The notes under the pieces are model-generated. The model ran no database searches and was not told the DNA's origin. It saw only the letters and a program-made list of their open reading frames with translations. 64,000 bases of DNA from Liriodendron chinense. Taxonomy: Eukaryota; Streptophyta; Magnoliopsida; Magnoliales; Magnoliaceae. A program made the position numbers and the translations under genes. The stretch covers positions 1,152,501 to 1,216,500 of the forward strand of contig PVNU02004100.1 of assembly GCA_003013855.2 (NCBI GenBank), written 5' to 3'. Positions 1-11,959 of this stretch are shown in pieces. Each line of letters starts with the position of its first letter. Within the stretch, counting starts at the first letter, position 1.

Positions 1-760
1 GTAGTATGGGGCCCTGTCTTTAGAAGGAATTTGTCGGATGAAGAGATTGTGGATCTGGTTTTGTTGTTTGAATTGTTAGCGAAATTATCTCCAGTGGTTT
101 TAGAGGAGGATTCCATAAGGTGGTTAAAGGCTATCAGGTTCCTTCTCAATTAGATCCTGTTACCAGTTTTTCTGTGCAGAAGATGACAATTACGGGATCT
201 CTTCTATAGCTTTTCTATGGCATTACGATGCTCCTATGAAGGTGGCGGCTTTTTGTTGGCTAGTAGGTAGGAATAGAGTCCTAACTATTGATAATCTTTA
301 CACGAGGAAGATGATTCTACCAAATGCTTGCTTGATGTCTGTCAAAGATGTGGAATCGGTGGATCATCTGTTTATCCACTATGCATTCGCTAGGGAGGTT
401 TGGGATCATTTTCTATAATTTTTTTGGGGTTATATGGGTGTTTTTTTAACACTATTGTGGAATTTCTCATTGCTTGGCATGGTGGGGGATAGGGAAATCA
501 GGGAAAAAACTGTGGAGGTTAGGTATGTTAGCGGTCCTATGGGCTTTATGGTGGGAAAGAAATGAGTGTTGCTTCAGGAACAAAAAGAAAGGAGTTTCTC
601 AAGTTTTTAGATTAGCTATTCTTTATATGAAGGAGTGGGCAGAAGTATAGTCTTTTTTTGTATTTGTCTCTTGGAGGGGATGTTCTTTGTATATCTGTAT
701 AGTTTTTGCTTCAACCTTCTTTTTTTAATGAAATCTCATCATTGCTTCAAGAAAAAAAAA
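1..760 (+). mobile_element. LINE (L1-type) 3' end, truncated by window edge
   Basis: The translated sequence holds the C-terminal part of a plant LINE ORF2. An RNLSDEEIVDLV-type segment comes first (about 25-70), then the reverse-transcriptase zinc-binding domain (about 236-417) with WLVGRNRVLT, KMILPNACLM and the terminal VDHLFIHY...A-REVW pattern. A stop follows at 416-418. After about 300 bp of 3' UTR the copy ends in an A-rich tail (751-760) preceded by AATGAAATCTCATCATTGC, which recurs just before the tail of the second copy at about 2.97 kb. The copy is a pseudogene: in-frame stops lie near 150-190 and the final HC-type residues have changed. The RT and endonuclease parts would lie off the window to the left. 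Confidence 0.8.
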
Positions 761-2359
761 TCCATGAAGCCCTTCAATTTGGAAAGCGGTAATGGCAGGG
801 TGACCAAGAGGAATCTAGGAAGGTGGTTGAGGCAAGCAATTAGAGGGTTTGACTGTGTGGGCTGAAATCAATGACATTAGGTGTGTTGTCGGTGTTTCGC
901 CTAAGGTTGTGGCCTTCAATCATCACACACTAGCTTAAGAATGTGATGGCTACGATAGTGGATGGGGCTTCTATCTCAAAGGCAGTGGATTGGGTGGAAT
1001 TGAGGTATGGGTTATTAGAAGAAAGTAGCCCCATCAAAGAAATTAGCAAGTCAAAGATTTTGAATTTCATTTCGCTCCACGTTAGACATACCCTATCGTA
1101 CGTTAGACAATTCTTGCAAGAGGGACGAATCAAAGTAATTGTGCAATGGTCTAGATTGGGAATGGAGGATACTCGCATTTAGATCTAGGCAAATACCCAT
1201 TCGAGTTTACCAGAGGAGTTGAAGACCCCACATAGCATGTACGAGCATTATCAAAGACCCCACATTGGGAAGATGCTTGTGGGTTGCATGGAGGATGAGC
1301 TTGGATGAGTTTTAACCGTTGGATCGTGAGGATGGCATGATCGGACCGTTGGATGTGGCTTGATCGTCATAGCCTGCCTTGATCATGGACATCGTTGGGA
1401 CTCATCTGACACTTAATATTATAGTTTTTTCGGTTTATAAGCATTTAGTTTACTTTCGAGACTTTAGTTACATGTTTATTTGGTTTTATGTTTCACAGGG
1501 GGTATTTGTAATAAGTTAGGGGTTAGTAGCAAACTAAATTTGACTGAGAAGTTTATTGTAAAAATACTTTCCTGGAGCTATTTAAAGGGGGGACATCCAA
1601 CCCTAGCCCGCCATGTTGGATCGAATGAAATTTAAGCATGTTCTCTTCTTCCTCTCATGTGATTTGAGACTTTCAAGGTGTGAATCCTTCTTTGGTGTGA
1701 ATCCAAAGTTAACTACGAGGTGTGAAGCCTAGATATCTCCTTCTTTTTCTCAACAACAAGTTATTTTCCTTCTTCTCCTCACTCTCAATCCATTAACCCC
1801 TTTCTTTCTCTTCTTTTCCCTACAATCTAAGGAACCAAAACCCATCCCATTCTAAAACCCAAAAAAATCAGTCTGTACGCAGCTGGGACTGACCGTACGC
1901 CAGCTGTACAACTGTACGGGCGTGACTGTACGTCCAGCCGTACGCACTCCCTCTTCCCCACTTGTTTCCCATAGTTTTCCCTTGATTCCCTCTTATTATT
2001 ACATTAAAAACCCTAGTTTCTAAACCCTAAACCTAACCCAACTTTTCCCCAATTGTGAAACCCTGATCCCATCTATTTTTGGTAAACCCTCATTAGATTT
2101 GAGTTGTTACCTTGAATGTTAGTATTAGCCCTATATTAATTTGGGGGTTTCTTAATCCCATTGGGACCGATTGCTTTAGTATGTTAATAATTCCTATTAC
2201 GAGCATGTGTTAGCCTAGGATCTAACTTATTGTTTACTTGTTTACTGTTTTGGATTATTTTGAGATTGCTGAAATTTATGATTCATTGCTCATATAATCT
2301 GGAAATCTGATTTTTATCATCATCTTAGGATAGAAAACTTCATCCTGCATCAACCAAAC
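761..2359. other. No gene recognised; LTR-like AT-rich segment
   Basis: I see no convincing coding sequence. The stretch 1430-1850 looks like the promoter and leader part of an old LTR: a CTATTTAAAG TATA-like box near 1577 is followed by a CT-rich leader with repeated GGTGTGAA motifs. No second LTR, PBS or target duplication was found. Between 1875 and 1946 the pentamer GTACG occurs about six times in 72 bp. Confidence 0.3.
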
Positions 2360-2998
2360 TCTCCCCCTTAAGTGGAGTATTTAGTTCTTTTCCTATAAAA
2401 ATAAAACAATGACCTCCCTGTGGCATTATAGTGTTCCTTTAAAGGTGGCGGTTTTTGGTTGGCTAGTGGGGAGGAATAAAGTTTCAACAATAAACAATCT
2501 GTGCAAGAGAAAGATGATTCTTCCAAATGTTTGCTTGATGTGTTTTAAAGATGTAAAAAGTGTGGATCACTTGTTCATTCATTGCATATTTGCTAAAGAG
2601 GTCTAGGATAATCTTTTACAATTCTTCAGGGTTCAATGGGTGTTTCTGAGCAAGATAGAGGAACTTTTATTAGCTTGGCGTGGTGGAGGGTTACGGAAAG
2701 AAGGGAAAAGGAGGTGGCGGTTAAGTTTGATAGCAACTCTATGGGCTTTATTTATGGTGGGAGAGGAATGAGCATTGCTTCAGGAATACGGAAAATGGAG
2801 CAGTGCAAGTTTTTAGGTGGGCTATTCTTTAATGTGAGGGAGTGGGTGAAAGAGTAGTTTGTTCAGTTTCTGTTTTTTGTACCTTAGAGGGTACTTCTTT
2901 TTTGTTGTTTTTGTATATTTGTATATTTGTATCATTTGGCTTCGGCCTTTTTTCAATGAAATCTCATCATTGCTCAAAAAGAAGAAGAAGAAGAAGAC
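2360..2998 (+). mobile_element. LINE (L1-type) 3' end, second copy
   Basis: This is a 5'-truncated LINE of the same family as the copy at the left edge. The zinc-binding domain (2409-2606) shows WLVGRNKVST, KMILPNVCLM and VDHLFIHC..AKEV, and keeps the Cys and His residues better than the first copy. The frame then closes with a stop. The 3' UTR again ends in AATGAAATCTCATCATTGC and runs into an A/GAA-rich tail (2976-2998). I could not find a clear target-site duplication. The upstream limit is approximate and set by a GVFS-like segment that precedes this domain in L1 elements. Confidence 0.75.
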
Positions 2999-3050
2999 GC
3001 TTAGGGTTCGCCCGAAGATTTTGACACTCCATGCTAGAGCTCCTTGTTGG

Positions 3051-3142
3051 ATTCAGATTCCTTGTCGTTGAAGGCCGCACTGTGGATTCCTCCTAGATTC
3101 AGATTCCTTGTTATTGAAGGTCGCACTGTGGATTCCTCCTAT
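3051..3142. repeat. 46-bp tandem duplication
   Basis: Two adjacent 46-bp units begin ATTCAGATTCCTTGT at 3051 and 3097 and differ at only a few positions. No function is apparent. Confidence 0.75.
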
Positions 3143-4227
3143 CCCCTTCCTGCATCAATCCTGCCCGTGGCTTGAGATGGTGAAGCACCTTTAAAGGGGG
3201 CTGCACCATTCTGTTGATGGAAAAGTAGGCCAAGTTCTTCGGCTGTTTCACTGGGGATATTTGTCCCTAGTAGCCCTTCTTCACTGTAAATTTTGGCAAC
3301 TTTCGTACTCCAAATCTATCACTGTTCCACTTCATATGGTTTCAGCTTTCTTGACTTGTTGAGCATATTTATCGTAATGATTGGCTCTTTTGGTTCTTTG
3401 GGAACTCACTTAGAGTGATCCTCAATTTTGGAGGCTGAGAAGGCGTGGTTTGATCACTATGCATGGCTGCTCACTTTCTTTTGCGTGCCCTTCGTATGAT
3501 CCTGGCCTTAGGGTTCCCTTCCTCAGCATTCAAGCATGCTCTGAGAGGAGGGATGTGTTGGCAATCAGAGCACAATTTCCGGGTTGAAGCAGGCTCCATG
3601 GGGTCGTGTAGGATGAACTTGATATGTTGTGTGTATAGGCACACACAAAAGTACTGGAGCTAGTACTTGTGCCTTCAGGAGAACCCTTTGCTTGTGAAAG
3701 GTGCGTAGAGTGCTGTTTTTGCTAGTTCTATCTTTTTCAGCACATTTGAGGAACATCATATCTTGATGGTTGAATGGGCCATATTTGTTCCTGAGCGGAT
3801 ATAAACAAGACTGTCAAGCCATGAGCCATCTCGGGTCGATGCAGCAGTTGGCCGTGCAAAATGACCTTGGTCTTTGGAGGTTAACATGATGGAATCTGTT
3901 GCAGAGCAACCTGTACAAATAGCCAGCACGACCTATTTCGAGGTTAGGATCCACCTCGTCTTCTTTCTCTGTTGTAGGGCTTGAGGGAACTCCTTGGAAG
4001 GCTTGCTTACTTCCAGTTTAAATTTGGCTGCACAGGACCTGCCTTACTTGGTGCACAACAGTGCCTGGCTTCGACTTGGACTTGATCGGGTCAATCTTTG
4101 AGCAGCTTGAATATATTTTGGAGAGGTCAATAAAGTCCCACACTGGTGTTCTGTGGAAAGCTGTAACACCCTTGGACTTTTAAAAACAAGCCTTGAAACC
4201 CATGGTGTTGTGAAGGAGACCCTGTGA
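3143..4227. other. Unassigned intergenic sequence
   Basis: Only short reading frames are present and none resembles a family I recognise. A TGTAACACCCTTGG motif at about 4161 resembles the start of a chromovirus LTR, but I cannot extend it to a whole LTR. Confidence 0.3.
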
Positions 4228-4435
4228 CCTTTTTTTTTTATTATTATTTTTTTTTGTGTGTGGCGGGCGGGGGGGGGGGGGGGGGGGTGGGGGATAGTAC
4301 ACATACTCCACTATTAGTACAACCACCCCCACTGTTAGGCACACCGCAATGTTAGCCACCTCCACTTGGGAATCGATACCAAGACCTCAGTGTTGAAACG
4401 AGGTTATCTTCATTCAGTCTACCACTTGAGTGATG
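4228..4435 (-). mobile_element. tRNA-derived SINE
   Basis: Read on the minus strand, the element has an A-box-like CTCAAGTGGTAGACTGA (4414-4430), which resembles the AGTGGTAGA of tRNA genes, and a B-box-like GGTATCGATTCCC (4368-4380) about 45 bp downstream. It ends in an A-rich tail (T-rich on the plus strand at 4230-4255). A run of about 19 G on the plus strand (4269-4287) lies between body and tail. A second copy lies at 9.6-9.7 kb. Order and spacing of the boxes plus an A tail support a Pol III SINE. No target duplication was seen. Confidence 0.6.
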
Positions 4436-5635
4436 GATCGGTGTGTACCCTGTGGCCAAACTTGCTAGAGAGACAGCCAACTGTTGGTCGTATTGCACAA
4501 AGTAGACTCCGCCACATGACATGGCTTCGGACAGCCAACCATGGTTGCACATGGCTAGGTGGCTGAACTTGGTTGCATTTGGTCTGGGAGGCCAGAACAT
4601 GGGTGCACTTGGTCTGACACGTTAATTTTCTGAACCATTCTACGAGTGGGAGGTAATGTAGTCCCACGCACGGACACTTTCTGGATGGTGGAAACATCCT
4701 TGGGCTTCTTAGAAATGTTTCTTAAACCTTCTAGAGAGGCAAGATGTACCTTGAGGGATGTTTCTCAGGTGTTTGGCTACACGTATGGGTTCAGGGAGAT
4801 CCCTTCCCCGAACCCACACATGTTTCTGTAGGTTTTACTGCAACAGTTTGTCTTGTTAGGAAATATACATACCCATATTTTTCCACCACAGCACGCATAT
4901 TGTGTCACTTCTCATCGCCCGGCTTCTATTTGTTTAGATGTGATCCAAGATTTGCTTGTGTGGCCGGGACGTGGCTGCACAACCAGGTCTTGGGCCGCAA
5001 GACGTTGGCTTCATGGCCAGAGATCGGGTGGCCTATTTTTTGTTGCCTTGGTACTTCGTGGTGCAACGGCTAAGTCTCACATTGGCCTCAATAGCAACCA
5101 TCTGTGCACTGCACAATCCACAGTGAGTTCGGTAAGGATTTTGGGGAAATTTTGCTCCATTTGGATGTCCTTTTTTTTTTTTTTGGTTGAGAGTGCTCTA
5201 TGATCTCTTGTGGAGGACGTCTTCAAATTCTTATGGTTGAACTTGATGAGGAGTTTGCAAGGAAGATGTCTTTTGCATGACTGATATTTCAGAGATGCAT
5301 CAGATAGTTGGAGCCTTAGATATTCCCACAGAAGGCACCAATCTTTGTTCGGGGTCTGAGAGGTGGAGATTTTGCATTGGAACTTATGTTGGGTTCTTGA
5401 TTCTCTTGAGGTCTTACATAGAAAACAAAAGAGACAATTACATTAATAACTCTATAAACAAAGTGGTTTCCAAGGGCCTTGGCATAATCCATTCACGATT
5501 TCCAAACGAATCAAGGTCAATTTCATGCTCTGGACTCTGCTAGAGGACTCTAAATTCCTTTGTAACTCAATTAAATCACCTTGTTGTAGAATCTTGAAGT
5601 TATGTGCACAATCCGGCTGAGTAATAGTCCCAAGG
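4436..5635. other. Unassigned intergenic sequence
   Basis: No recognisable gene. Short open frames exist on both strands but lack family motifs and overlap one another, as expected by chance in decayed repeats. Confidence 0.3.
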
Positions 5636-5955
5636 TATTCTGTAACGATAACGGTGTCCGTAACAGCCACCACCGTTACCTTTACGATATGGGGTGTAAC
5701 GGCCGTTACGGGGGCCCTAATGGGCTGTTATGACCTCCTTTTTTTATTGAAAAAAAAAAAATCTGAAAAACCTGTGTCGGCCCCGTAATAGTCCATTACG
5801 GGGCCGTTACAGCCTTTACAGGGGGCATAACGGGCCATTATGGGAGCTATAACGGCCTTTACGGGCCATTTTTTCCATAATGGCCTTTACCATCCCGTAA
5901 CGTGGAATGTTTGCCACTGTTACCTTTATGTAACGGCCTTTACGGCACACCATGA
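5636..5955. mobile_element. Inverted-repeat-rich MITE-like element (GTAACGGCC motif)
   Basis: GTAACGGCCGTTAC-like blocks and their reverse complements recur throughout (for example 5697-5711, 5790-5815, 5850-5865, 5930-5945). The segment can fold on itself. The ends are roughly complementary: GTAACGATAACGGTG-type on the left, and on the right a block whose complement reads GTAAAGGCCGTTAC. This is typical of a MITE or of DNA made from inverted pieces of one. Boundaries and superfamily are uncertain because no target duplication could be fixed. Confidence 0.5.
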
Positions 5956-8900
5956 TCAGTCCTTTCGGGGATTTTCCCATCCCTTTTCATGTGAAAAGTG
6001 GAGTTTATTTTATAGCAAAAAATATGGATTGGCTGTGCATGAAGCCAGGCGGCACATTCCCCATGTTCTATTGGTTACAACAGTGTCCAAAATGTGGCAA
6101 TGATTGGCCACCTGAGGACTGGTTCGGCAACCACAGTTTGGCTGCCCAGGAACTGGCTGGGCAACTGGATTCTAGCCGCATAGGGACTGGTTGGGAGTCT
6201 GGCTGCCAACGTAGTCTTGGCTGCACGACCAATCTGTTCCAAGTCATGATGACTTTTGGATGAAGCTTTTAGCTTCTAAAGAATATGTAGCGTAACTGAA
6301 AGTTAATTTTGTCCCATCTAAAGGATGAGCTGACATCTTAAGATAACTTGGTTGCCTGAGTCTAGCAATGTGGCTGAAGTCTGGCTGCCAACACTGGTTT
6401 TTATCACACTCGATTTTTGGTCGTTTTTGGTATATTGGGACTTTGGGTTGGGGCTGTTTGGCTCCCGGAGGTAGGCATGGTATCTAGAAGCTGATTTTGA
6501 TCTCCATTGATGGATTTAAGGCCATAGAGATGACTTGTTTGCCCAAAACTTGTTCGCTCTTAGGAGCATCCATCATCCAAATCTTCACGTGGTGTGGTCC
6601 CTAGTGTACTATGAGCCAACCCAATCCATCCCTAGTGGATTGTCCATCGGAGTGACACAAATTTCAGAGTAGTTGTGAGTGCTCCCTGAGCTTTGTCTTT
6701 GATTTCAAGCTTGTCAAAGGATTATCTGAGATTATTGGAAACTCATTGAACAGCTCTGGTCAATGATCATGAGATCTTGGCTGTCCCCATATGCAATTGC
6801 TATGTGATATCAGTGAAAAAGGCTCCACGATCTGGACTTATTTTGTGATTTTCAAGTGACAATAGCCATCCAACGATGGGACTGATAATATCAACGGTTT
6901 GGATGAACCATGCCCCCTCTTGTACAAACTGAAATCTGAATGGTTCTCCAAAAACTTTTCCGACAAGCATCGTCTAATACCTCTTTTTCCCATTGCCATT
7001 AATCTGGAAATTTGATGCAAGAGCTGTAATTATGTTTAATAGCCATTCGTGCTCTCTCTGGGCTTAATGTGAATTTTACGTTAAGACTATCTGACACGTT
7101 CATGTGTCCAATACTCATTTGTCTAGAAGGAAACAGAAATTAGCTCTTGTTTATATCTCTTTGCAGATTCTCTCATTGCACTATGCATCTTTCTCTATAA
7201 GGAAACAGGAATAGCTCTGTTTATACAATTAGAAGCCTCTTCATGGCTCTACTATGGATTTTCCAAAATAATGCCATTGTCGCATGTCATTTCTCGTTGG
7301 TGGAAGCCACCTGGTCAATTTGTTCTAACGGTTGCATTTTTTTCTCAGATCTCAAACAAAATACCAAATTGTATTAACAAAGACTGATGTGGTTTTTCCA
7401 ATAGACGTGGCCCGCCGTGCTATGCAGATTCATAAGGTGATATTATGCAAATTCTTTTAACTTTTGAGGAACCTGATGCATCAGGACACAAACAGTCTCC
7501 TGATGAGCCCAGCACATACAATTGGGTCCTATTTTCCAGCAACCCAGACTAAATTGCCCACCTTGATGGTGGATGCCCAAATCTTCCAGATTTGAAGATC
7601 CTAACCTTCCAATTTTTTGGTCTTCTTTTCTAACCAGTGAAGGCCGGGGATGGAAGGATTAGGATCCTTCAATCTAGGATCCTTCTGCACCATACCCATC
7701 CACAGTGGCCCATCAGACTGTCCGAATCCCAAATCATGGTTCTCACTTGTACAAACTGGAGCATCAGGACCCATAGTTCCTCCTGAAGTTTTTCCTTCTT
7801 AAAAATTTGCAACATTTTCTGTCTATTCCATTAACAACTAATCTTTGGAGATTGCTCTCTCATTGCGCAGAGCCTCAGCACGCATAAGTCGGTAGTCAAC
7901 CCTTTGGTATGCTTTCTTTTTCTTTATTTTTTGTTTTGGTTCATCTATCAATGATTCTCTCATTCTACCTGACAAACTCTTTTCTGAATTTGTTTGGGAT
8001 TCTAGATGATGGTAAGCTCCAAGTCTGGTGCAGGTATCCGTAGCCTAAGAGCAGTGCTTTCCAAGATTGCTCGATTTGTTAAGCCATGAAATGTAATAAT
8101 CGCGTTGTCATCTTCTGGTGGAGAGGTAAATGAGATTGCCAACACCTTGCGAAAGGAGTCTGGTTTGCTGTGGAGTTGCAATTCAGGTTCACCAGCATGC
8201 ATCTCACCCTAACACAAGCAAGGATGGTCAGATGATTGGAACATATCACCTTCCAGGGATGAGATTGATGGACTGCGAGGAAAAAAAATACGACCAATGG
8301 TCTTATATTCATCATACACAGATGGCCCGCCAGACATGTGGACCTTGATTTTTGGACCCACCATGTCCTCACCAGATTAATGGCCCAGATCTTGCACATT
8401 GTCATGCTGGCATGTGCATGACGAATTGCCTCTTCATTCTCCTTATCCTAGATCACCTCGTTTATTTTTTTTATCTGATCATATACCATGTTTTACTCTT
8501 TCCATCACTCTTGGGGCCTTTGGATGGCAAGAAATATACTTTGTCCGGCCATTAACAAGGAGGTGCACTCACACATTCTTTGTGACTTAATGAAGCTTTA
8601 CGCGCATGTAAGAGTTACTGTCGTGCAACCCAGTGGCTTATGCGCGACCTGTGGCCCATGCCTTTTATATGTTCAGGAAGGGTAGCGTGAACTCTGATGT
8701 GTGGTTTACATTTCCTTGCATTAGAGGGTGATTTAATGAATTTTTCAGATTTTGACCCCCCATATTGTCTACTTCCCCTTTAACATTTGTCCATTTTGCA
8801 TGTACATTTTTTAAAAATCTTTTTTATAGGCCATGTCGTTCTTTTGAACCTTCAATGTAATTTGATGCATGTTATTTCGCCTATAGTCATGGGTCCCATC

Positions 8901-9604
8901 TGATCGACCGCGGCCCCTTTAAAGTAGTTTGATCCTTGTACAATGATCATATGATTTGGCAATTGGCGATTCACCTGAAGGACGCTTTGGGTGTAAAGTG
9001 CTTACAACTTAAAACTTCATAGGCATCCAAACATCCCCTCTAAGTGGCACCTCCTACAAGCTATATCTATTTTGCTTCCTAAAGTGTATTGTAAAAACCC
9101 AAGTCTTCAGCTCGGGACCCACTTCCTTAGCTCATGGGCTGGATTGGGCATTTTTCATCCCATTCCGATTGCAACCGTAAGAGGAAGAGAACATTACCTT
9201 CTGTAGAATCCTTTCATCTTGTCATTCAAGGTTCCCTGAGAATCCAATTCCCAACATTCCAATTCCCAACAGGAAGAAATCCATTGAATGCAAGCACCAA
9301 GATCTCATCCTCTTCAACCAAGACGGCGTCTGAAGGACGATAAACTTTCCCCACGCCTCTGCAGAAAACACATCGTCATCATCATCATCATCATCATATC
9401 AATCTCTTCTCTCAACATCAAACAAATCGAAGCAAGAACTAAAGCAAAAAAATAGCTTTTTCTTCTGTTCTTGCCTTGTGAGATTGTTGAGTCTTGAACC
9501 AGACCGATCCATCGTTGATGGAGAGATCAGCAGCATTGAGGACAATGAATTTGGTGTTTGCGGTGCCAGTGAATTTGCGGGCAGAGAGATCGGGTCTCCG
9601 CTGG
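5956..9604. other. Unassigned intergenic sequence, repeat remnants
   Basis: No gene could be supported. A (CAT)n run lies at about 9374-9397. Just after it, a plus-strand frame at about 9519-9608 begins MERSAALRTMNLVFAVP and is cut off where the SINE copy begins. Its basic, Ser/Ala/Val-rich start could be the first exon of a broken gene, but nothing confirms this. A CT-rich leader-like stretch precedes it. Confidence 0.3.
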
Positions 9605-9712
9605 TAGTACACACACCCACACTGGTAGTCACACTCCAATGTTAGCCACCTCCCACGTTGGGTATTGATACCAAGACCTCCGTGTTTATCTTCACTCAGT
9701 CTACCACTGCCC
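9605..9712 (-). mobile_element. tRNA-derived SINE, truncated copy
   Basis: Same family as the copy at 4.2-4.4 kb. On the minus strand it has CAGTGGTAGACTGAGTG (A-box-like, about 9690-9706) and GGTATCAATACCC (B-box-like). It lacks the G-run and A tail, so the 3' part has been lost. Confidence 0.5.
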
Positions 9713-9823
9713 CAAGGGTGTGGGTGTGGCTCGTTTGGGGGCTTGTATTAGGAATGTATTAGAATCGAAATCACTATAACACGTGATTCCAAATCCCCAA
9801 TTGTGTTTTGCGGACGGTGATTG

Positions 9824-11307
9824 GGACGGTGATTGGACTGCACTGAGGGCTTGTTTGTCACCATGGATTTGAGAGGAAGTGATGAGAACTGGAATCCATG
9901 GTATGAATTCTCATCAATTCTAATTCTTATCAATTCCTGATTTCTTGTTTGGTAGCCTGAATTTTGGAGAGGAGTCGGACAAGAGTGAATGGACGGTGTG
10001 GATTTTAATCCCACCATATGCCCACATATACTTTGGATTTTGATCCCACCATCCATCCATTTTTTAAATTCATGCTGTCCATCTATTTGTACATATCATT
10101 GTATGGCAAGATCTAAAAAAAAAGGTAGATCCACATCTAGGTGGACCATAAAACAGGAAAAAGTAGAGTGACCTTTATGACACAAAAGTTTTGGATCATA
10201 TTGATATTTGTGTGGTCCCTTCATCCAGGTCTTTGTGACCTTACCAACAAGTTGGATGGCAAATAAACATTAATGTGGCCTAGGAATTTTTTACTAGTGA
10301 GTATTTAATCACCATTGTTTCCTATGGTGTGTTTCACTTGAGACATGTATCTTCTTCATTTTTTGGGATTGTGCCCTAAACCAAGCTTTCAAAACAGATG
10401 GACGACGTGGATGTGAGAAATATACATCATGTTGGGTCCCAAAGTCAGGGATACATCGTGTTGGGTCTGAAAGACGGTGATTGGAATGCACTGAGGGCTT
10501 GTTTGGCACCATGGATTTGAGAGGAAGTGATGAGAACTGGAATCCATGGTGTGAATTCTCATCAATTCTAATTCTTATCAATTCCAAATTTCCTGTTTGG
10601 CGGCCTGAATTTTGGAGGGGAGTTGGACAAGAGGGAATGGACGGTGTGGATTTTAATCCCACCATATGCCCACATATACTTTGGATTTTGATCCCACCAT
10701 CCATCCATTTTTTAAATCCATGTTGTCCATCCAATTTTACATAACATTGTATGGCAAGATCTAAAAAAGAAGGTAGATCCACATCTCCGGTGGACCATAA
10801 AACAGGAAAAAGTAGAGTGACTTTTATGACACAAAAGTTTTGGATCATATTGATATTTGTGTGGTCCCTTCATCCAGGTCTTTGTGACCTTACCAACAAG
10901 TTGGATGGCAAATAAACATTAATGTGGCCCTAGGAATTTTTCAATGGTGAGTATTTAATCACCATTGTTTCCTGTGGTGTGTTTCACTTGAGACATGTAT
11001 CTTCTTTAGTTTTTGGGATTGTGCCCTAAACCAAGCTTTCAAAACAGATGGATGGTGTGGATGTGAGAAATATACATCATGTTGGGTCCCAAAGTCAGGG
11101 ATACATCGCGTTGGGTCCCACGTTGGGGAGGATTTCTCATCAAATCTCACCTTTTTGGGAGGGATTGGAAAAGAGCTTAGAAATGCATTTTTTTTTTCTA
11201 TTTCTCATGGATCCCTATGAAATCCACCTTTCATTTAATCCTCTTCATCAAAGAAAGCAAACGGTTTCTCATTACTTTTCATCAAATCCATGGTGTCAAA
11301 CAGGTCA
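9824..11307. mobile_element. Tourist/PIF-like DNA element with internal tandem duplication
   Basis: The left end GGGCTTGTTTGTCACCATGG (9847; again at 10495) matches the complement of the right end, where CCATGGTGTCAAACAGGTC closes at 11307. This gives imperfect terminal inverted repeats of about 25 bp. GGGC-TGTTTGG-type ends are usual for PIF/Harbinger-Tourist elements. A 648-bp unit occurs twice in tandem (9824-10471 and from 10472) and includes the left terminus plus about 22 bp of flank. The element therefore grew by a local duplication after insertion. There is no transposase. The expected 3-bp TWA target duplication is not clear. Confidence 0.6.
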
Positions 11308-11324
11308 TGAAGTTCAAACATTCA

Positions 11325-11938
11325 TGTTCAGGGTAAATCTGACCTGGCCCTTATCCATGAGGAAAGCCCACTAGCCCACGGGCCTGAATACAAGTCCTTG
11401 GCACATTCCGACTTGGGAGGCATCAACCTTAGAGATCGAAGTACTGACCTCCACGAGGGAAGGAGCCGAGAATAGATTAATGATAGTTCTACCTTTACAA
11501 AGGACATTTTGGATACATCAAAACAACCTGAACTAGGTTGTTCTATTGACATAGCCGACAAGCCTAGGGCTTGACCTCAGACCACAAGACCGTCAGGTTG
11601 ACCTGGGCTACAACCGCCGCAAAGGCGCGCAACAATCCAGGGACGAGCTTGGATAAACCAGACGCATTCCTGGCAGTTACAGGTGTCCCCCTCACTGTTA
11701 AAGGTACGCACACCTCTACCTACGAGACTTGCCTCTACTCTCTCAAATACCTATCTGACTTAAGCATCAGAGGGCTAATGGCCGGACCCCGGCCACCCCT
11801 TAGCCCCTAATGTTCCACAGGACCTAGTGGGCCCCTCATCTAGATACAATCCCTTTGCTTTAGGAGATCAGAGGCAATTTACCATCCAACAATGGATATC
11901 TTATCACTGCAACCGTTGTCCAGTTTTTTACGACAACA
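11325..11938 (+). repeat. 5' LTR of the Tat-type element
   Basis: It begins TGTTCAGGG and ends GACAACA, giving TG...CA ends, and is followed within 3 bp by a primer-binding site. The right boundary is well set by the PBS. The left boundary is inferred, because no second LTR remains for comparison. Confidence 0.6.
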
Positions 11939-11940
11939 AA

Positions 11941-11959
11941 TCTGCGCCGTCTGTGGGAA
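11941..11959 (+). other. Primer-binding site
   Basis: TCTGCGCCGTCTGTGGGAA is close to the GCGCCGTCTGTGGGAA primer site seen in many plant Tat elements and lies directly after the LTR end. Confidence 0.7.
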
